58,225 nucleotides of DNA from CAWCLK01 sp963796225 (GCA_963796225.1 CAWCLK010000022.1:1-58225), one strand, 5' to 3'. Positions 37,270 through 47,526 are shown, numbered from the stretch's first letter. Numbers and translations are program-made. Notes: generated by a model not told the origin, from the letters alone.

Positions 37270-38980
37270 ATGGCCGAGTACTGCTACGTCATGAAGGGCA
37301 TGACCAAGGTCCTGCCCGGCGGCAAGGAAGTGCTGTCCAACGTCTGGCTGTCGTTCCTGCCTGGCGCCAAGATCGGCGTCATCGGCCCCAACGGCACCGG
37401 GAAGTCGACGCTGCTCCGCATCATGGCCGGCGAGGACACCGACACCGAGGGCGAGCACTGGGCCGCCAGCGGCTACTCGGTCGGGTACCTGCCGCAGGAG
37501 CCGCAGCTCGACGAGACCAAGGACGTGCGCGGCAACGTCATGGAGGGCCTGGGCGAGCTGCCGGGCCTGGTCGAGCAGTACAACGAGCTCGCCATGAAGA
37601 TGGCCGAGCCCATGGACGACGACGAGATGCAGCGCGTCATGGACCAGATGGCCGCGGCCCAGGACAAGATCGACGCCGCCGACGCCTGGGACCTCGACCG
37701 CACCATCGAGATCGCCATGGACGCCCTGCGCGTCCCGGACCCCGACGCCGACGTGACCACGCTGTCGGGCGGTGAACGCCGTCGCGTCGCGCTGTGCCGG
37801 CTGCTGCTGTCGAAGCCCGACATCCTGCTGCTGGACGAGCCGACCAACCACCTCGACGCCGAGACCGTCGGCTGGCTGCAGCGCCACCTGAAGGCCTACG
37901 CCGGCATGGTCGTGGCCGTGACCCACGACCGCTACTTCCTGGACGAGGTCGCCGAGTGGATCCTCGAGCTCGACCGGGGCGGGTACTACCCCTACGAGGG
38001 CAACTACTCCGGCTGGCTCGAGCAGAAGCGCAAGCGGCTCGCGCAGGAGGAGAAGGAGGAATCGGCCCGGCAGCGCCAGCTGGCCGAGGAGTCCGAGTGG
38101 GTCAAGCAGACCCCGCAGGGCCGTCGCAAGAAGGCCAAGGCCCGCGTGTCCGCCTACGAGCAGCTGCTCACCAAGGACCGTCCCAAGCAGGTCACCAAGC
38201 CCGTCATCATGATCCCCGACGGCCCGCGGCTCGGTGACATCGTGGTCGACGCCGAGGGCGTCACCAAGGGATACGGCGAGCGTCTGCTGTACGAGGACCT
38301 GTCCTTCAAGCTGCCGCCCGGCGGCATCGTGGGGATCATCGGCCCGAACGGGGCCGGCAAGACCACCCTGATGCGCATGATCGTCACCGAGGCCGGCGAG
38401 GCCCGTGGCGACGAGGAGACCCACCCGGACGAGGGCGTCGTTGCGGGTCGGCGACACCGTCGCGCTGTCCTACGTCGACCAGTCGCGCGCGGACCTCGCG
38501 GCGGACAAGACGGTGTTCGAGGAGATCACCGGCGGCATGGACTGGGTGCAGCTCGGGAAGACCGAGATGGCCTCCCGGGCCTACGTCGCTGCCTTCGGGT
38601 TCAAGTCCGGCGAGCAGCAGAAGAAGGTCGGGTCGTGCTCGGGCGGTGAGCGCAACCGCATCCACCTCGCCAAGCTGCTGCAGAACGAGGCCAACCTGCT
38701 GCTGCTCGACGAGCCGACCAACGACCTCGACGTCGACACGCTGCGCGGCCTCGAGGAGGCGCTGCTCGAGTTCGCCGGGTGTGCCGTGATCACGTCCCAC
38801 GACCGCTGGTTCCTCGACCGCGTCGCGACCCACATCCTGGCCTTCGAGGGCGACTCCGAGGCCGTGTGGTTCGAGGGCTCGTTCTCCGAGTACGAGCAGG
38901 ACCTGGTGAAGCGCAAGGGCGAGGACGCGCTCAACCCGACGCGGATCAAGTACAAGCCGCTCGAGCGTCGCGTTGGCTGA
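37270..38980 (+). CDS. ettA: Energy-dependent translational throttle protein EttA (ABC-F; one +1 break)
   Basis: A tandem ABC ATPase of about 569 aa that acts on the ribosomal E site. Domain 1: GPNGTGKSTLLR, LSGGERRRVAL, LLLDEPTNHLD. The linker arm (about 245-300) carries the EttA-type WVKQTPQGRRKKAKARVSAY. Domain 2: GPNGAGKTTLMR, CSGGERNRIHLA, LLLLDEPTNDLDVDTLR. The reading frame breaks at about 38437 (GGCGTCGTTG), just after the second Walker A; skipping one base gives SLRVGDTVALSYVDQSR, conserved in EttA. ATG at 37270. Confidence 0.95.
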
Positions 38981-38983
38981 GCG

Positions 38984-39316
38984 ATGACGAGCTCCGACGA
39001 GAACCTGCCCACCGCTGGCGAGCACGCCGTGTTCGCCAGCGGACGGCTGTTCACCGACGACGACGCGACCGTCGGGGTCGCCACCTTCGACCCCGACGAC
39101 GCGGGGCGCGAGCTCGGCGACGGCCGTGTGCTCAGCGGCTGGAGCCTGCTCGTGGGCGACGAGACCGGCGAGGAGGTGGCCGACCCCGAGCACATCCGCA
39201 TGCCCAGCCTGCGCGTCGTGCTCGAACGCCATCCCGAGGTCGCCGAGGTGCTTGACCACAACGACGGCACGGCGGCCAGCTACGTGCGCGATTCCGGGGC
39301 GTGGCGCCGCGCCTGA
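38984..39316 (+). CDS. DUF2185 (Imm33-like) small protein
   Basis: A 110-aa protein directly after ettA (3-bp gap). The pattern GWSLLVGDETGEEVADPEHI followed by PEVAEVLDHNDGTAASYVRD matches the DUF2185 arrangement (GW...GDE...P...G). Relatives include immunity-like proteins, but the housekeeping context argues against a toxin-immunity role here. ATG at 38984. Confidence 0.65.
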   Translation: MTSSDENLPTAGEHAVFASGRLFTDDDATVGVATFDPDDAGRELGDGRVLSGWSLLVGDETGEEVADPEHIRMPSLRVVLERHPEVAEVLDHNDGTAASYVRDSGAWRRA

Positions 39317-39391
39317 CCGACCGTCCGGGCGCGGGACATCGCCCGTCCGCCTACTGTCCCTGTCACCCCCGCCGGACATGAAGGACCGGGC

Positions 39392-40558
39392 ATGGCCGAG
39401 CCTCACCGCCCCAGCCTGCGCCGGGCGCTCGAGGGGTGCCTGGGCGTGCACGCGACCGAGGGCAACCGCATCGAGCGCCTCCGCAACGGCGTGCAGATCT
39501 TCCCCGCCATGCTCGAGGCCATCCGCGGCGCCGAGCGCACCGTCGACATGCTGACCTTCATCTACTGGAAGGGCGGCATCGCCGAGGAGATCGCCGAGGC
39601 GCTGGCCGACCGCGCCCGTGCCGGCTGCCGCGTCCGGCTCGTGCTCGACTTCTTCGGGGCGCGGCTGCTCGAGAAGGACCTGGTCGACATGATGGAGGAG
39701 GCCGGGGTCCACGTGCACTGGTTCCGGCCCATCAAGAAGACGACCGACCTCGCCGACGCCGGTGAACGCACCCACCGCAAGGTCCTGATCGTCGACGAAC
39801 GCGTCGCGTTCGTCGGCGGTGTCGGGATCGCCGAGGAGTGGGAGGGCGACGCCCGCGAGCCCGGCGAGTGGCGCGACGACCACTTCCGCATCGCCGGCCC
39901 CGCCGTCGACGGGCTGCGCTCGGCGTTCCTCGACGACTGGGCCGAATCCGGCCAGGAGCTGCTCGACGAGTTCGACCGGTTCCCCGACCCCGAGAGCCAC
40001 CCCGAGGGCGTGCCAGCGCTGGTGGTGCGAGGCGCCTCCGAGGCCGGCTGGTCCGACATCGGCCTGCTCAAGCGCGTGCTGTGCGAGCTCGCCGAGTCCG
40101 AGATCCGGATCACCACCGCCTACTTCTCGCCCAACGAGGACATGACCCGCTGGCTGTGCGAGGCCGCCGACCGCGGCGTCACCGTCAAGGTGCTCCACCC
40201 CGGCGAGCACACCGACAAGCGCCTGCCCCAGGTCGACGGCGAGGCGGTGTACGAGCAGCTGCTCGAGTGCGGCGTCGAGATCTACCGCTACGACCGCACG
40301 ATGCTGCACGCCAAGGTCATGACCGTCGACGGTCAGGTCGCCGACGTCGGGTCGGCCAACTTCAACGACCGGTCGGTGCGGTGGGACGAGGAGTGCGACG
40401 TCGTCGTCTTCGACGAGGGGCTGGTGGCGCAGCTCAACGACGACTGGGACGACGACATCGAGCACGCCACGCAGATCACACTCGAGGAGTGGCAGGACCG
40501 CGGCATGCTCCAGAAGGCTCAGGAGCGGATCGTCGAGTCGATCGACAGGTTCGTCTGA
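39392..40558 (+). CDS. Phospholipase D / cardiolipin synthase-like protein
   Basis: A 388-aa PLD-superfamily enzyme with two HKD motifs: HRKVLIVDERVAFVGGVGI near 130 and HAKVMTVDGQVADVGSANFN near 305. It has no N-terminal membrane helices, unlike classical Cls. Phosphatidyl transfer in phospholipid synthesis is likely. ATG at 39392. Its stop is one base before the start of the decarboxylase, so the two may be co-translated. Confidence 0.9.
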   Translation: MAEPHRPSLRRALEGCLGVHATEGNRIERLRNGVQIFPAMLEAIRGAERTVDMLTFIYWKGGIAEEIAEALADRARAGCRVRLVLDFFGARLLEKDLVDMMEEAGVHVHWFRPIKKTTDLADAGERTHRKVLIVDERVAFVGGVGIAEEWEGDAREPGEWRDDHFRIAGPAVDGLRSAFLDDWAESGQELLDEFDRFPDPESHPEGVPALVVRGASEAGWSDIGLLKRVLCELAESEIRITTAYFSPNEDMTRWLCEAADRGVTVKVLHPGEHTDKRLPQVDGEAVYEQLLECGVEIYRYDRTMLHAKVMTVDGQVADVGSANFNDRSVRWDEECDVVVFDEGLVAQLNDDWDDDIEHATQITLEEWQDRGMLQKAQERIVESIDRFV

Positions 40559-40559
40559 C

Positions 40560-41961
40560 ATGGCGTCCGACCCGACGGACCCGGAGGCGTTCCGGGCCCA
40601 GGCCCACCGCATGGTGGACTGGATGGCCGACTACCTCGCCGGTGTGCGCGACCGCCCCGTCTGGGCGCAGGTCCGAACCCGGCGAGGTCCGGGCGGCGCT
40701 GCCCGACCACGCCCCGGCCGCGCCCGACGACTTCGACGACGTGCTGGCCGACCTCGACCGGGTCGTCCTCCCGGGGATCACGCACTGGCAGCACCCGGGG
40801 TGGTTCGCCTACTTCCCCAGCAACTCCTCGCCGGCCGCGATCCTGGCCGAGATGGCCGCAGCCGCCCTGGCACCCCAGGGCATGCTCTGGAAGACCTCCC
40901 CGGCCGTCACCGAGATCGAGTCCCACGTGCTCGACTGGTGCGTGGAGCTGTTCGGGCTGCCGTCGACCTGGCGCGTGGACTCCGGCGTCGGGGGTGGGGT
41001 CATCCAGGCCTCGGCCTCGGACGCGGTGCACACGGCCCTGGTCACCGCCCGACACCTGCAGCAGCAGCGGGGCGTGGACCCCCAGCGGTGTGTCGCCTAC
41101 GTCTCCTCGCAGGCCCACTCGTCGGTGGAGAAGGGCGCCCGGGTCGCCGGGTACGGGCATGTCCGGCTGCTCGACGTCGACGCGCAGCAGGCCCTGCGCC
41201 CCGAGGCCCTCCACGACGCCATACGGGCGGACGTGGGTCAGGGGCTGGTGCCCGCCTTCGTGTGCTCGGCCGTCGGCACGACCGGGACGGGCGGGATCGA
41301 CCCGGTCCGGGCCGTCGGCACGATCGCCCGCGAGCACGGGCTCTGGCACCACGTCGACGCCGCCTGGGCCGGTCCGTACATGATCTGCGAGGAGCTGCGG
41401 GTCCACCAGGACGGGCTCGAGCTGGTCGACAGCTACGTCGCCAACCCGCACAAGGCGATGTTCACCGGCATGGAGTGCACGATCTCGTGGGTGGCCGACC
41501 GCCGCCCCCTGATCGACGCCATGGCCATCACCCCCGCCTACCTGCGCACCGCCGAGTCGGACGCGGGCGCCGTGGTCGACTACCGCGACTGGCACGTCGC
41601 GCTGGGACGCCGGTTCCGTGGGCTCAAGCTCTGGTTCGTGCTGCGCCTGTTCGGCGTCGACGACATCCGGGCCCGGTTCCGCCAGCACGTGCAGTGGGCG
41701 AACGAGCTCGCCGCCCGCGTCGAGGACCACCCCCGGCTCCGGCTCGTCGCGCCCACCGTCTTCCCGCTGGTGAGCCTCGCCCATGTCGACGGGGCCGAGG
41801 CGACCCGCCGGCTGGTGGCGGCCTGCGACGCCACCGACGACGTCGCCGTCACCGCCTCCGAACTCGGCGGGGAGCCCTACCTGCGCGTGTCCATCGGGCA
41901 GCTGTACACGACGGCCGCCGACGTCGACCGGGCGTGGGAGACGATCGCCGGGGCGGCCTGA
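40560..41961 (+). CDS. PLP-dependent aromatic-L-amino-acid/tyrosine-type decarboxylase (one +1 break)
   Basis: About 466 aa, group II decarboxylase fold. Motifs: FPSNSSPAAILAEMAAAAL near 95-115, HSSVEKGARVAGYGHVR, HVDAAWAGPYMICEE (PLP-ring contacts), and NPHKAMFTGMECT with the Schiff-base lysine near 300. The frame breaks at about 40674 (GTCCGAACCC); skipping one C gives EPGEVRAALPDHAP and the rest of the family sequence. Substrate (tyrosine, DOPA or tryptophan) is not decidable. ATG at 40560. Confidence 0.9.
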
Positions 41962-41963
41962 GG

Positions 41964-42070
41964 CTCACACCTGACTGGGGGCCCCGTCGTGGCCGTGGTG
42001 GCGCCGCACTCACACCTGCGACGGGGCCCCGTCGTGCCGTGGTGGCGCCGCACTCACACCTGCGACGGGG
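41964..42070. repeat. Tandem 44/45-bp repeats at the uppP 3' end
   Basis: Units begin CTCACACCTG at 41964, 42009 and 42053 (45 bp, 44 bp and a partial copy). The third copy contains the stop and last codons of uppP; the others fill the convergent gap after the decarboxylase. The second copy carries the perfect palindrome GACGGGGCCCCGTC, which could act as a terminator hairpin. Confidence 0.8.
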
Positions 42071-42953
42071 GGCCGATCCAGGTGTAGGCGCCGAGCAGGG
42101 TCAGCCCGCCGAAGAACATGACGTACCGGGCGAACCCGAGCAGGTCGTCGGCGGTGACCAGGCGCAGCAGGTAGCGGATCGCCCAGTAGCCGGAGATCCC
42201 CGCGGCGAGCATGCCGGCGACCAGCGCCGAGCCGCCGTAGGCCGACCCGGCCAGGCCCTCGCCGGTCAGGTCGCCCAGCTGGAACACGAACGCCCCGGCG
42301 ATCACCGGGACGGCCATGAGGAACGAGAACCGGGCGGCGCCCTCGCGCGACATCCCGCGGGCCATGCCGGCGGCGATGGTCGATCCCGAGCGTGAGATGC
42401 CCGGCAGGATCGCCAGCATCTGTGCCAGGCCGATCGTGATGGCGTCGGTGAAGGACGTCGTGCCCTCGTCCCGACCGGAGTCCAGACGTGCCTGCTGGGC
42501 GGTCAGCTGCGAGACGGCCACCCCTTCGGCGCGCGCCACCCGCGAGCGGCGGATGCGTTCGGCGGCCCACAGGATCCCGGCCGTGACGAACAGCATGACG
42601 GCGGCCAGCCGGGGATCGCCGAAGGTGTCCTCGAAGATCGGTTCCAGGGCGTAGCCGGCGATCGCGGCGGGGACCGACGCCACCGCCAGCAACGCCACCG
42701 TGGTCCGGGCCCGGCGCGTCTCGGCAGCGTCGGTCGACCCGATCCCGAACATGCGGGTGGCGAGGAACCACAGGTCACCGGCGAAGTAGGCCAGCACGGC
42801 CACCAGCGTCGCCGCGTGCAGCGCCACGTCGAAGGCCAGCGGCGGCGCCTCCCACGCCACCAGGTACGGGACGATGACGAGGTGCCCGGACGAGGACACG
42901 GGCAGGAACTCGGTGAGTCCCTGCACCAGTCCGAGGATGATGGCCTGGAGCAC
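42054..42953 (-). CDS. uppP: Undecaprenyl-diphosphatase UppP (BacA)
   Basis: A 299-aa membrane protein recycling the undecaprenyl carrier for peptidoglycan synthesis. Both signature loops are present: EFLPVSSSGHLVIVPYL near 15-31 and LPGISRSGSTIAAGMARG near 185-202. GTG start at 42953 (VLQAIILGLVQG). About eight hydrophobic helices. Divergent from the NAD-binding gene. Its 3' end is tandemly duplicated. Confidence 0.95.
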   Translation of the reverse strand: MLQAIILGLVQGLTEFLPVSSSGHLVIVPYLVAWEAPPLAFDVALHAATLVAVLAYFAGDLWFLATRMFGIGSTDAAETRRARTTVALLAVASVPAAIAGYALEPIFEDTFGDPRLAAVMLFVTAGILWAAERIRRSRVARAEGVAVSQLTAQQARLDSGRDEGTTSFTDAITIGLAQMLAILPGISRSGSTIAAGMARGMSREGAARFSFLMAVPVIAGAFVFQLGDLTGEGLAGSAYGGSALVAGMLAAGISGYWAIRYLLRLVTADDLLGFARYVMFFGGLTLLGAYTWIGPPSQV

Positions 42954-43106
42954 GGCGCCTCCGTCGAGGGGCGGGCAGGAGCGCGCGGAACGGTATCGCC
43001 ACCGCGGGGCGGTCCTCCGCCTCCGGGTACGTCCGCGTGGGCGGTCCACCGCATCGGCGGGCCGCGAACACCGAGCATCCCTCACCTCCGGCACGACGGC
43101 CTCGAC

Positions 43107-44687
43107 ATGTCGACCCCGTCCGATGCGTCCGATGTCGCCCGCCCCCGCACGGTGCTGGTGGCCGGGGCCACCGGCTACATCGGGGGGCGCCTGGTCCCGG
43201 CGCTGCTCGACGCCGGGCACCGGGTCCGGTGCCTGGCCCGGACGCCGGCCAAGCTGCGCGACCGGCCCTGGCACGACCAGGTCGAGGTGGTCCAGGGCAA
43301 CGTGCTCGAACCCGACAGCCTCGCGGACGCGTTCGAGGGCGTGGACGCCGTCTACTACCTCGTGCACTCGATGGACGGCGAGGGGGACTTCCGCGAACGT
43401 GACCGCCGCGCCGCCGAGAACGTCCGCGTCGCCTGCGAGAGCGCAGGCGTCGAGCAGATCGTCTACCTCGGCGGGATGGGCGACGAGGACGACGACCTGT
43501 CCGAGCACCTGCGGTCCCGCCACGAGGTCGGCCGGGTCCTGGCCGACGGTCCCGTGCCCGTCACCGAGCTGCGCGCCGCCGTGATCATCGGGTCCGGCTC
43601 CGCGTCCTTCGAGATGCTGCGCAACCTGACTGAGGTGCTGCCCGTCATGGTCACGCCGCGGTGGGTCGCCACCCGGTGCCAGCCGATCGCTGTCCGCGAC
43701 ATCCTCGCCTACCTGGTCGGCGTGCTGGGGCGCCCCGAGGCCATGGACCGCGTGCTCGAGGTCGGCGGGCCGGACGTGCTGACCTACGAGGAGATGATGC
43801 AGCTGTACGCCGAGGTCGCCGGCCTGCGGCGCCGGGTGGTGGTGAACGTGCCGCTGCTGACCCCCGGGTTGTCGTCACGCTGGGTCGGCCTGGTCACGCC
43901 GCTGCCGGTGGGACTGGCCCGGCCGCTGGTGGACTCGCTGGTCAACGAGGTCGTGGTCGGCGACGACGCGATCCGGTCGATCGTCCCGCGTGAGACGCTG
44001 CCCATGCGCGAGGCCTTCCGGCTGGCCCTGCGGCGCATCCAGGACGTCGACGTGACCACGACCTGGGCGGGTGCCGACCTGCCCGAGTCGGTCACCGGGC
44101 ACCCCCGCACCGAGCTCAACGCCGAGGAACCCGCCCCGACCGATCCCGACTGGTCGGGTGGCACGGTCCTGTCCGACGACCAGGAGCTGGAGGCCGACGC
44201 CACGCCCGAGGCGATGTTCGCCACGCTCGAGGGGCTCGGCGGGCACCGTGGCTGGTACTCACCGCTGATCCTGTGGCGTGCCCGCGGCTGGCTGGACGCG
44301 CTGGTCGGCGGGATCGGCATGCGCCGCGGACGGCGGCACCCGGACCACCTCGCCGTGGGCGAGCCCGTCGACTTCTGGCGCGTCGAGCTGCTGGAACGAC
44401 CGTCCCGGCTGCGGCTGCATGCCGAGATGCGGCTGCCGGGCGAGGCCTGGCTGGACTTCCGGGTCACGCCCCGCGAGGGCGGGGGCTGCCACGTCGGCCA
44501 GCACGCCCGGTTCGCCCCGCGCGGCCTGTGGGGCCGGGTCTACTGGTACGCGCTGCTGCCCTTCCACGCCCTGATCTTCCCGCGCATGGCACGGGCGATC
44601 GTGGCGGCCGCCGAGGAGCGCAGCCGCCGGTCCGCGGAACGTGCCCCGGTCAGGGCGGCGGACGAGCAGGACGCACGGCCAGCGTGA
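43107..44687 (+). CDS. NAD(P)-binding (NmrA/SDR-like) protein with DUF2867 C-terminal domain
   Basis: A 526-aa two-domain protein. Residues about 15-320 are an extended-SDR fold (VLVAGATGYIGGRLVPALLD, VDAVYYLVHSMDGEGDF, QIVYLGGMGDE); the C-terminal part (about 345-500) matches DUF2867 (LWRARGWLDALVGGIGMRRG, VGEPVDFWRVELLERPSRL, YWYALLPFHALIFPRM). No signal. The last 38 bases overlap the convergent SAF-domain gene. Substrate unknown. Confidence 0.85.
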   Translation: MSTPSDASDVARPRTVLVAGATGYIGGRLVPALLDAGHRVRCLARTPAKLRDRPWHDQVEVVQGNVLEPDSLADAFEGVDAVYYLVHSMDGEGDFRERDRRAAENVRVACESAGVEQIVYLGGMGDEDDDLSEHLRSRHEVGRVLADGPVPVTELRAAVIIGSGSASFEMLRNLTEVLPVMVTPRWVATRCQPIAVRDILAYLVGVLGRPEAMDRVLEVGGPDVLTYEEMMQLYAEVAGLRRRVVVNVPLLTPGLSSRWVGLVTPLPVGLARPLVDSLVNEVVVGDDAIRSIVPRETLPMREAFRLALRRIQDVDVTTTWAGADLPESVTGHPRTELNAEEPAPTDPDWSGGTVLSDDQELEADATPEAMFATLEGLGGHRGWYSPLILWRARGWLDALVGGIGMRRGRRHPDHLAVGEPVDFWRVELLERPSRLRLHAEMRLPGEAWLDFRVTPREGGGCHVGQHARFAPRGLWGRVYWYALLPFHALIFPRMARAIVAAAEERSRRSAERAPVRAADEQDARPA

Positions 44688-45351
44688 GGCGCCCCGCCGC
44701 CCCGCCGGCGGCGACGGCGTCCACCCGGTCGGTCGGCACGCCCAACCACAGGAACGCCCCGTCCACGGCCAGCACGCGTGCGGCCGAGGCCACGCGCTGG
44801 CCCGTGCCGTCGGTGCGCGTGGCCACGACGTCGACCCGGTCGCCGGCGGTGACCGTCGGCAGCCCGTCGACCGGGACGGCCACGGCCGCCTCGCCGTCGC
44901 CCACCAGGCCGGACACGCCGGTGACGAGGTCGCCCCGTGCCAACGGCGCCCCGGCCCGGACCGGACCCGCCAACCGGGGCGCGTCGGGCCCGGTCGGGGC
45001 GCCGCGCAGGTCCTCGGCGGTCAGCGCGTCGGCGGGGACCAGGTCGGCGGGCCACTCGGCCCCGCGGGCGTCACCGAGGACCAGGGCGTGGCCGCCCGGC
45101 AGGTCGGAGGCCGCGACCAGGACGGGGCGCGGTGGTCCCCACGGGGACGCCGTGGCGCCCCGCCCCACCACCGCGAGCGCCAGCACGACGAGCGTGACCA
45201 GGATCCCGCCCCGCACCCGCGGCGGCAGCCGCCACCATCGCTCGGCGGCGGCGTCGAGCCGCGGCGGCAGGGCGACCGGCGCCCCGCGCAGCGCCGCACG
45301 GCGGGCGGACGGGGCGGGGCGTGACGGGCGGAGCAGGCGTGGCAGGTCCAT
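44650..45351 (-). CDS. SAF-domain membrane protein (RcpC/CpaB-like)
   Basis: A 233-aa protein: cytoplasmic N-terminus, one membrane helix (GGILVTLVVLALAVVGRGA near 48-66) and an extracytoplasmic SAF domain (VLVAASDLPGGHALVLGD, AGAPLARGDLV, VAVPVDGLPTVTAGDRVDVV). SAF/CpaB relatives act in Flp-pilus or envelope assembly. The ATG at 45351 is followed by an arginine-rich start. Same strand as the FmdB gene, 62 bp downstream of it. Confidence 0.8.
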   Translation of the reverse strand: MDLPRLLRPSRPAPSARRAALRGAPVALPPRLDAAAERWWRLPPRVRGGILVTLVVLALAVVGRGATASPWGPPRPVLVAASDLPGGHALVLGDARGAEWPADLVPADALTAEDLRGAPTGPDAPRLAGPVRAGAPLARGDLVTGVSGLVGDGEAAVAVPVDGLPTVTAGDRVDVVATRTDGTGQRVASAARVLAVDGAFLWLGVPTDRVDAVAAGGAAGRLTLAVRPARPPP

Positions 45352-45413
45352 GCCCGTGAGCGGACCACCTCAGGGGCACGAGCGGACCGGTGACCTGCCG
45401 GCCTGTGGACGGC

Positions 45414-45737
45414 TCAGGCGGACTTGGACTCGCCGGTCGAGGAGCTGGAGGAGCTGGACGAGTCCGACGAGCTGGAGGTGTCCGACGAGCTGGACGACGA
45501 GCTGTCGCTGGAGCTGGCCGTGTCGGCCTTGGGCGGGGCGGCGGTCTTGGACGACGAGCTGTCCTTGTAGTCCTTGATGTGCCAGCCGGAGCCCTTGAAG
45601 ATGATGCCGGCGGCGGAGAAGACCTTGCGCAGCTCGCCCTTGCAGTTCGGGCAGACGGTCAGGGCGTCGTCCTTGAACGACTGGACGACCTCGAGGTGCT
45701 CACCACAGTCCTTGCAGGCGTACTCGTAGGTGGGCAT
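45414..45737 (-). CDS. FmdB-type zinc-ribbon protein with Ser-rich tail, Ruc-like
   Basis: A 107-aa protein. Residues 1-45 are an FmdB zinc ribbon (MPTYEYACKDCGEHLEVVQS, CPNC), four cysteines in CxxC pairs. The rest is a disordered, serine-rich tail. In Mycobacterium tuberculosis the corresponding gene (Rv0991c, Ruc) encodes a redox-regulated chaperone and sits next to the 5-FTHF cyclo-ligase, galU and moeA; the same neighbours are present here. Chaperone function is inferred from synteny and layout. Confidence 0.85.
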   Translation of the reverse strand: MPTYEYACKDCGEHLEVVQSFKDDALTVCPNCKGELRKVFSAAGIIFKGSGWHIKDYKDSSSSKTAAPPKADTASSSDSSSSSSSDTSSSSDSSSSSSSSTGESKSA

Positions 45738-45891
45738 CGTGGGGGCCTCCTGGAACGGTCCGCGGGATGCCGGCGTCGGGGTGGCCGGCGAGGTGACGGG
45801 TGGACGCGAGGGCCGCGGCGAGGCGTTGGCACTCACCCACCGAGTGTGCTAACGGTACCGCGGACGCCGATGTTCCGGCAACGCCCGGCGG

Positions 45892-46491
45892 TCAGGCATC
45901 GCGCGGTTCGCGGCGCGCCCCGGTGCGGTGGACCGCGTGGTCGGTCACCACGATGTCGACCAGGGCGTCGTGGTCCTCGCGCGGCACGCGGGGCACCACC
46001 TGGCAGGAGAATCCCAGCCCGACGCGGACGGTGTCCTCGGGCAGCTGGGGCAGCAGGCGGTCGTAGTGGCCACCGCCCTGACCGAGCCGTCCGCCGTCGA
46101 GGTCGAACGCGATCCCGGGCAGGATGGCCACGTCCACGACCTCGGGGTCGATCGCGGGCCCGGTGGGCTCGCGGATCCCGCGAAACCCGCCCGGGAGGGC
46201 GTGCGGGTCGTTGGCCTCGGCCAGGTCGAGGTGCTCGTCCCGCACGCGAGGGAACAGCGTGCGGATGCCGCGATCGTGGAGGAGCGGCACCGCGCCGGCG
46301 GGGTCGATCTCCTCGGCCATGGCCACGTACAGGGCCACGACCCCGGCCCGCCAGACCTCGGGCAGGCGCACGAGGCGGCCCACCGCGGCGCGGGAGGCGG
46401 CGGCGCGCTCGGTGTCGGAGAGGTCGCGCCGCGCCACCGTCACGCTGTGCCGCAGTGCCGTCTTCCGGGTGGCGATCCCGGGGTCCGCCAC
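45892..46491 (-). CDS. 5-formyltetrahydrofolate cyclo-ligase
   Basis: A 199-aa enzyme converting 5-formyl-THF to 5,10-methenyl-THF with ATP. Signatures: TRKTALRHSVTVARRDLS, VVALYVAMAEEIDPAGAV and LGQGGGHYDRLLPQL (the GGGYYDR-type loop). I chose the GTG at 46491; the frame is open to an ATG at 46556. Divergent from galU. Confidence 0.92.
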   Translation of the reverse strand: MADPGIATRKTALRHSVTVARRDLSDTERAAASRAAVGRLVRLPEVWRAGVVALYVAMAEEIDPAGAVPLLHDRGIRTLFPRVRDEHLDLAEANDPHALPGGFRGIREPTGPAIDPEVVDVAILPGIAFDLDGGRLGQGGGHYDRLLPQLPEDTVRVGLGFSCQVVPRVPREDHDALVDIVVTDHAVHRTGARREPRDA

Positions 46492-46644
46492 GCTGATGCC
46501 TTCCCGCAACTGGTCGTGCCCGACCGGGTGCCGGTGGGACGATCCAGGCATCGTAGGCGGTGGTCTTCCGTGCCAACCCCGTCCGATCACCCGGCACTAC
46601 CCTCGGCAGGGCCCGCCCGCTGCCCAGCCCACGAGGCCACCGAC

Positions 46645-47526
46645 GTGCCCGTCCGCACCGCCGTCATCCCCGCTGCAGGGTTCGGGACCCGGTTCCTGCC
46701 CGCGACCAAGGCCGTGCCGAAGGAGCTGCTGCCGATCGTGGATCGCCCGACGATCCAGTACATCGTCGAGGAGTGCGTCGCCGCGGGGCTGTCCGACGTG
46801 CTGCTGGTCACCGCCGCCGGCAAGTCGGCCATCGAGGACCACTTCGACGTGGCGCTCGGGCTCGAGCAGGCGCTGCGGGACAAGGGCAAGGACGACCTGC
46901 TCGCCGAGGTGCACCACACCACCGAGCTGGCGACCGTCCACTCGATCCGCCAGGGCGAGGCCCTGGGGCTCGGGCACGCGATCCTGCAGGCACGCACCCA
47001 CGTGGGCGACGACGCCTCCTTCGTGGTCGCGCTCGGCGACGACATCGTGGATCCGGACAGCGACTTCCTGCGCCGCATGATCGACCAGCACGAGTCCAGC
47101 GGCCGCCCCGTCGTCGCCCTCATGAAGGTCCCCGACGCCGACGTGTCCAAGTACGGGATCGCCGTCACCGAGCCCACCGACACCGACGGCGTGGTGCGCA
47201 TCACGGGGCTGGTCGAGAAGCCCGACCCGGCCGACGCCCCGTCCAACCTCGCCATCATCGGCCGGTACGTGCTGCCCGGGGCGATCTTCCCGGTGCTGGC
47301 CGACACGGCGCCGGGTGCCGGCGGCGAGATCCAGGTCACCGACGCGCTCCACACGATGGCCCAGGACACCCCGATCGTGGGGGTCGTGCTGGACGCGGTC
47401 CGCCACGACGCCGGGGACAAGATGGGGTTCCTGCAGGCGACGGTCGACTTCGCGACCCGTCGGCCGGACCTCGGCGAGGACTTCCTCGCCTGGCTCGAGC
47501 AGTTCGTCAAGGACCGTCGCGCGTGA
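46645..47526 (+). CDS. galU: UTP-glucose-1-phosphate uridylyltransferase
   Basis: A 293-aa nucleotidyltransferase making UDP-glucose. GTG start at 46645. Motifs: AVIPAAGFGTRFLPATKAVP near 5-25, KELLPIVDRPTIQYIVEE, VALGDDIVD and GLVEKPDPADAPSNLAIIGR. Its stop overlaps the moeA start by two bases. First gene of the galU-moeA-moaC run. Confidence 0.96.
   Translation: MPVRTAVIPAAGFGTRFLPATKAVPKELLPIVDRPTIQYIVEECVAAGLSDVLLVTAAGKSAIEDHFDVALGLEQALRDKGKDDLLAEVHHTTELATVHSIRQGEALGLGHAILQARTHVGDDASFVVALGDDIVDPDSDFLRRMIDQHESSGRPVVALMKVPDADVSKYGIAVTEPTDTDGVVRITGLVEKPDPADAPSNLAIIGRYVLPGAIFPVLADTAPGAGGEIQVTDALHTMAQDTPIVGVVLDAVRHDAGDKMGFLQATVDFATRRPDLGEDFLAWLEQFVKDRRA

Noticed and set aside
35452..38457. 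1001-codon minus-strand open frame over ettA
   Set aside because: Antisense shadow of ettA and the 36442 gene; Val/Gly/His-rich with no domain.
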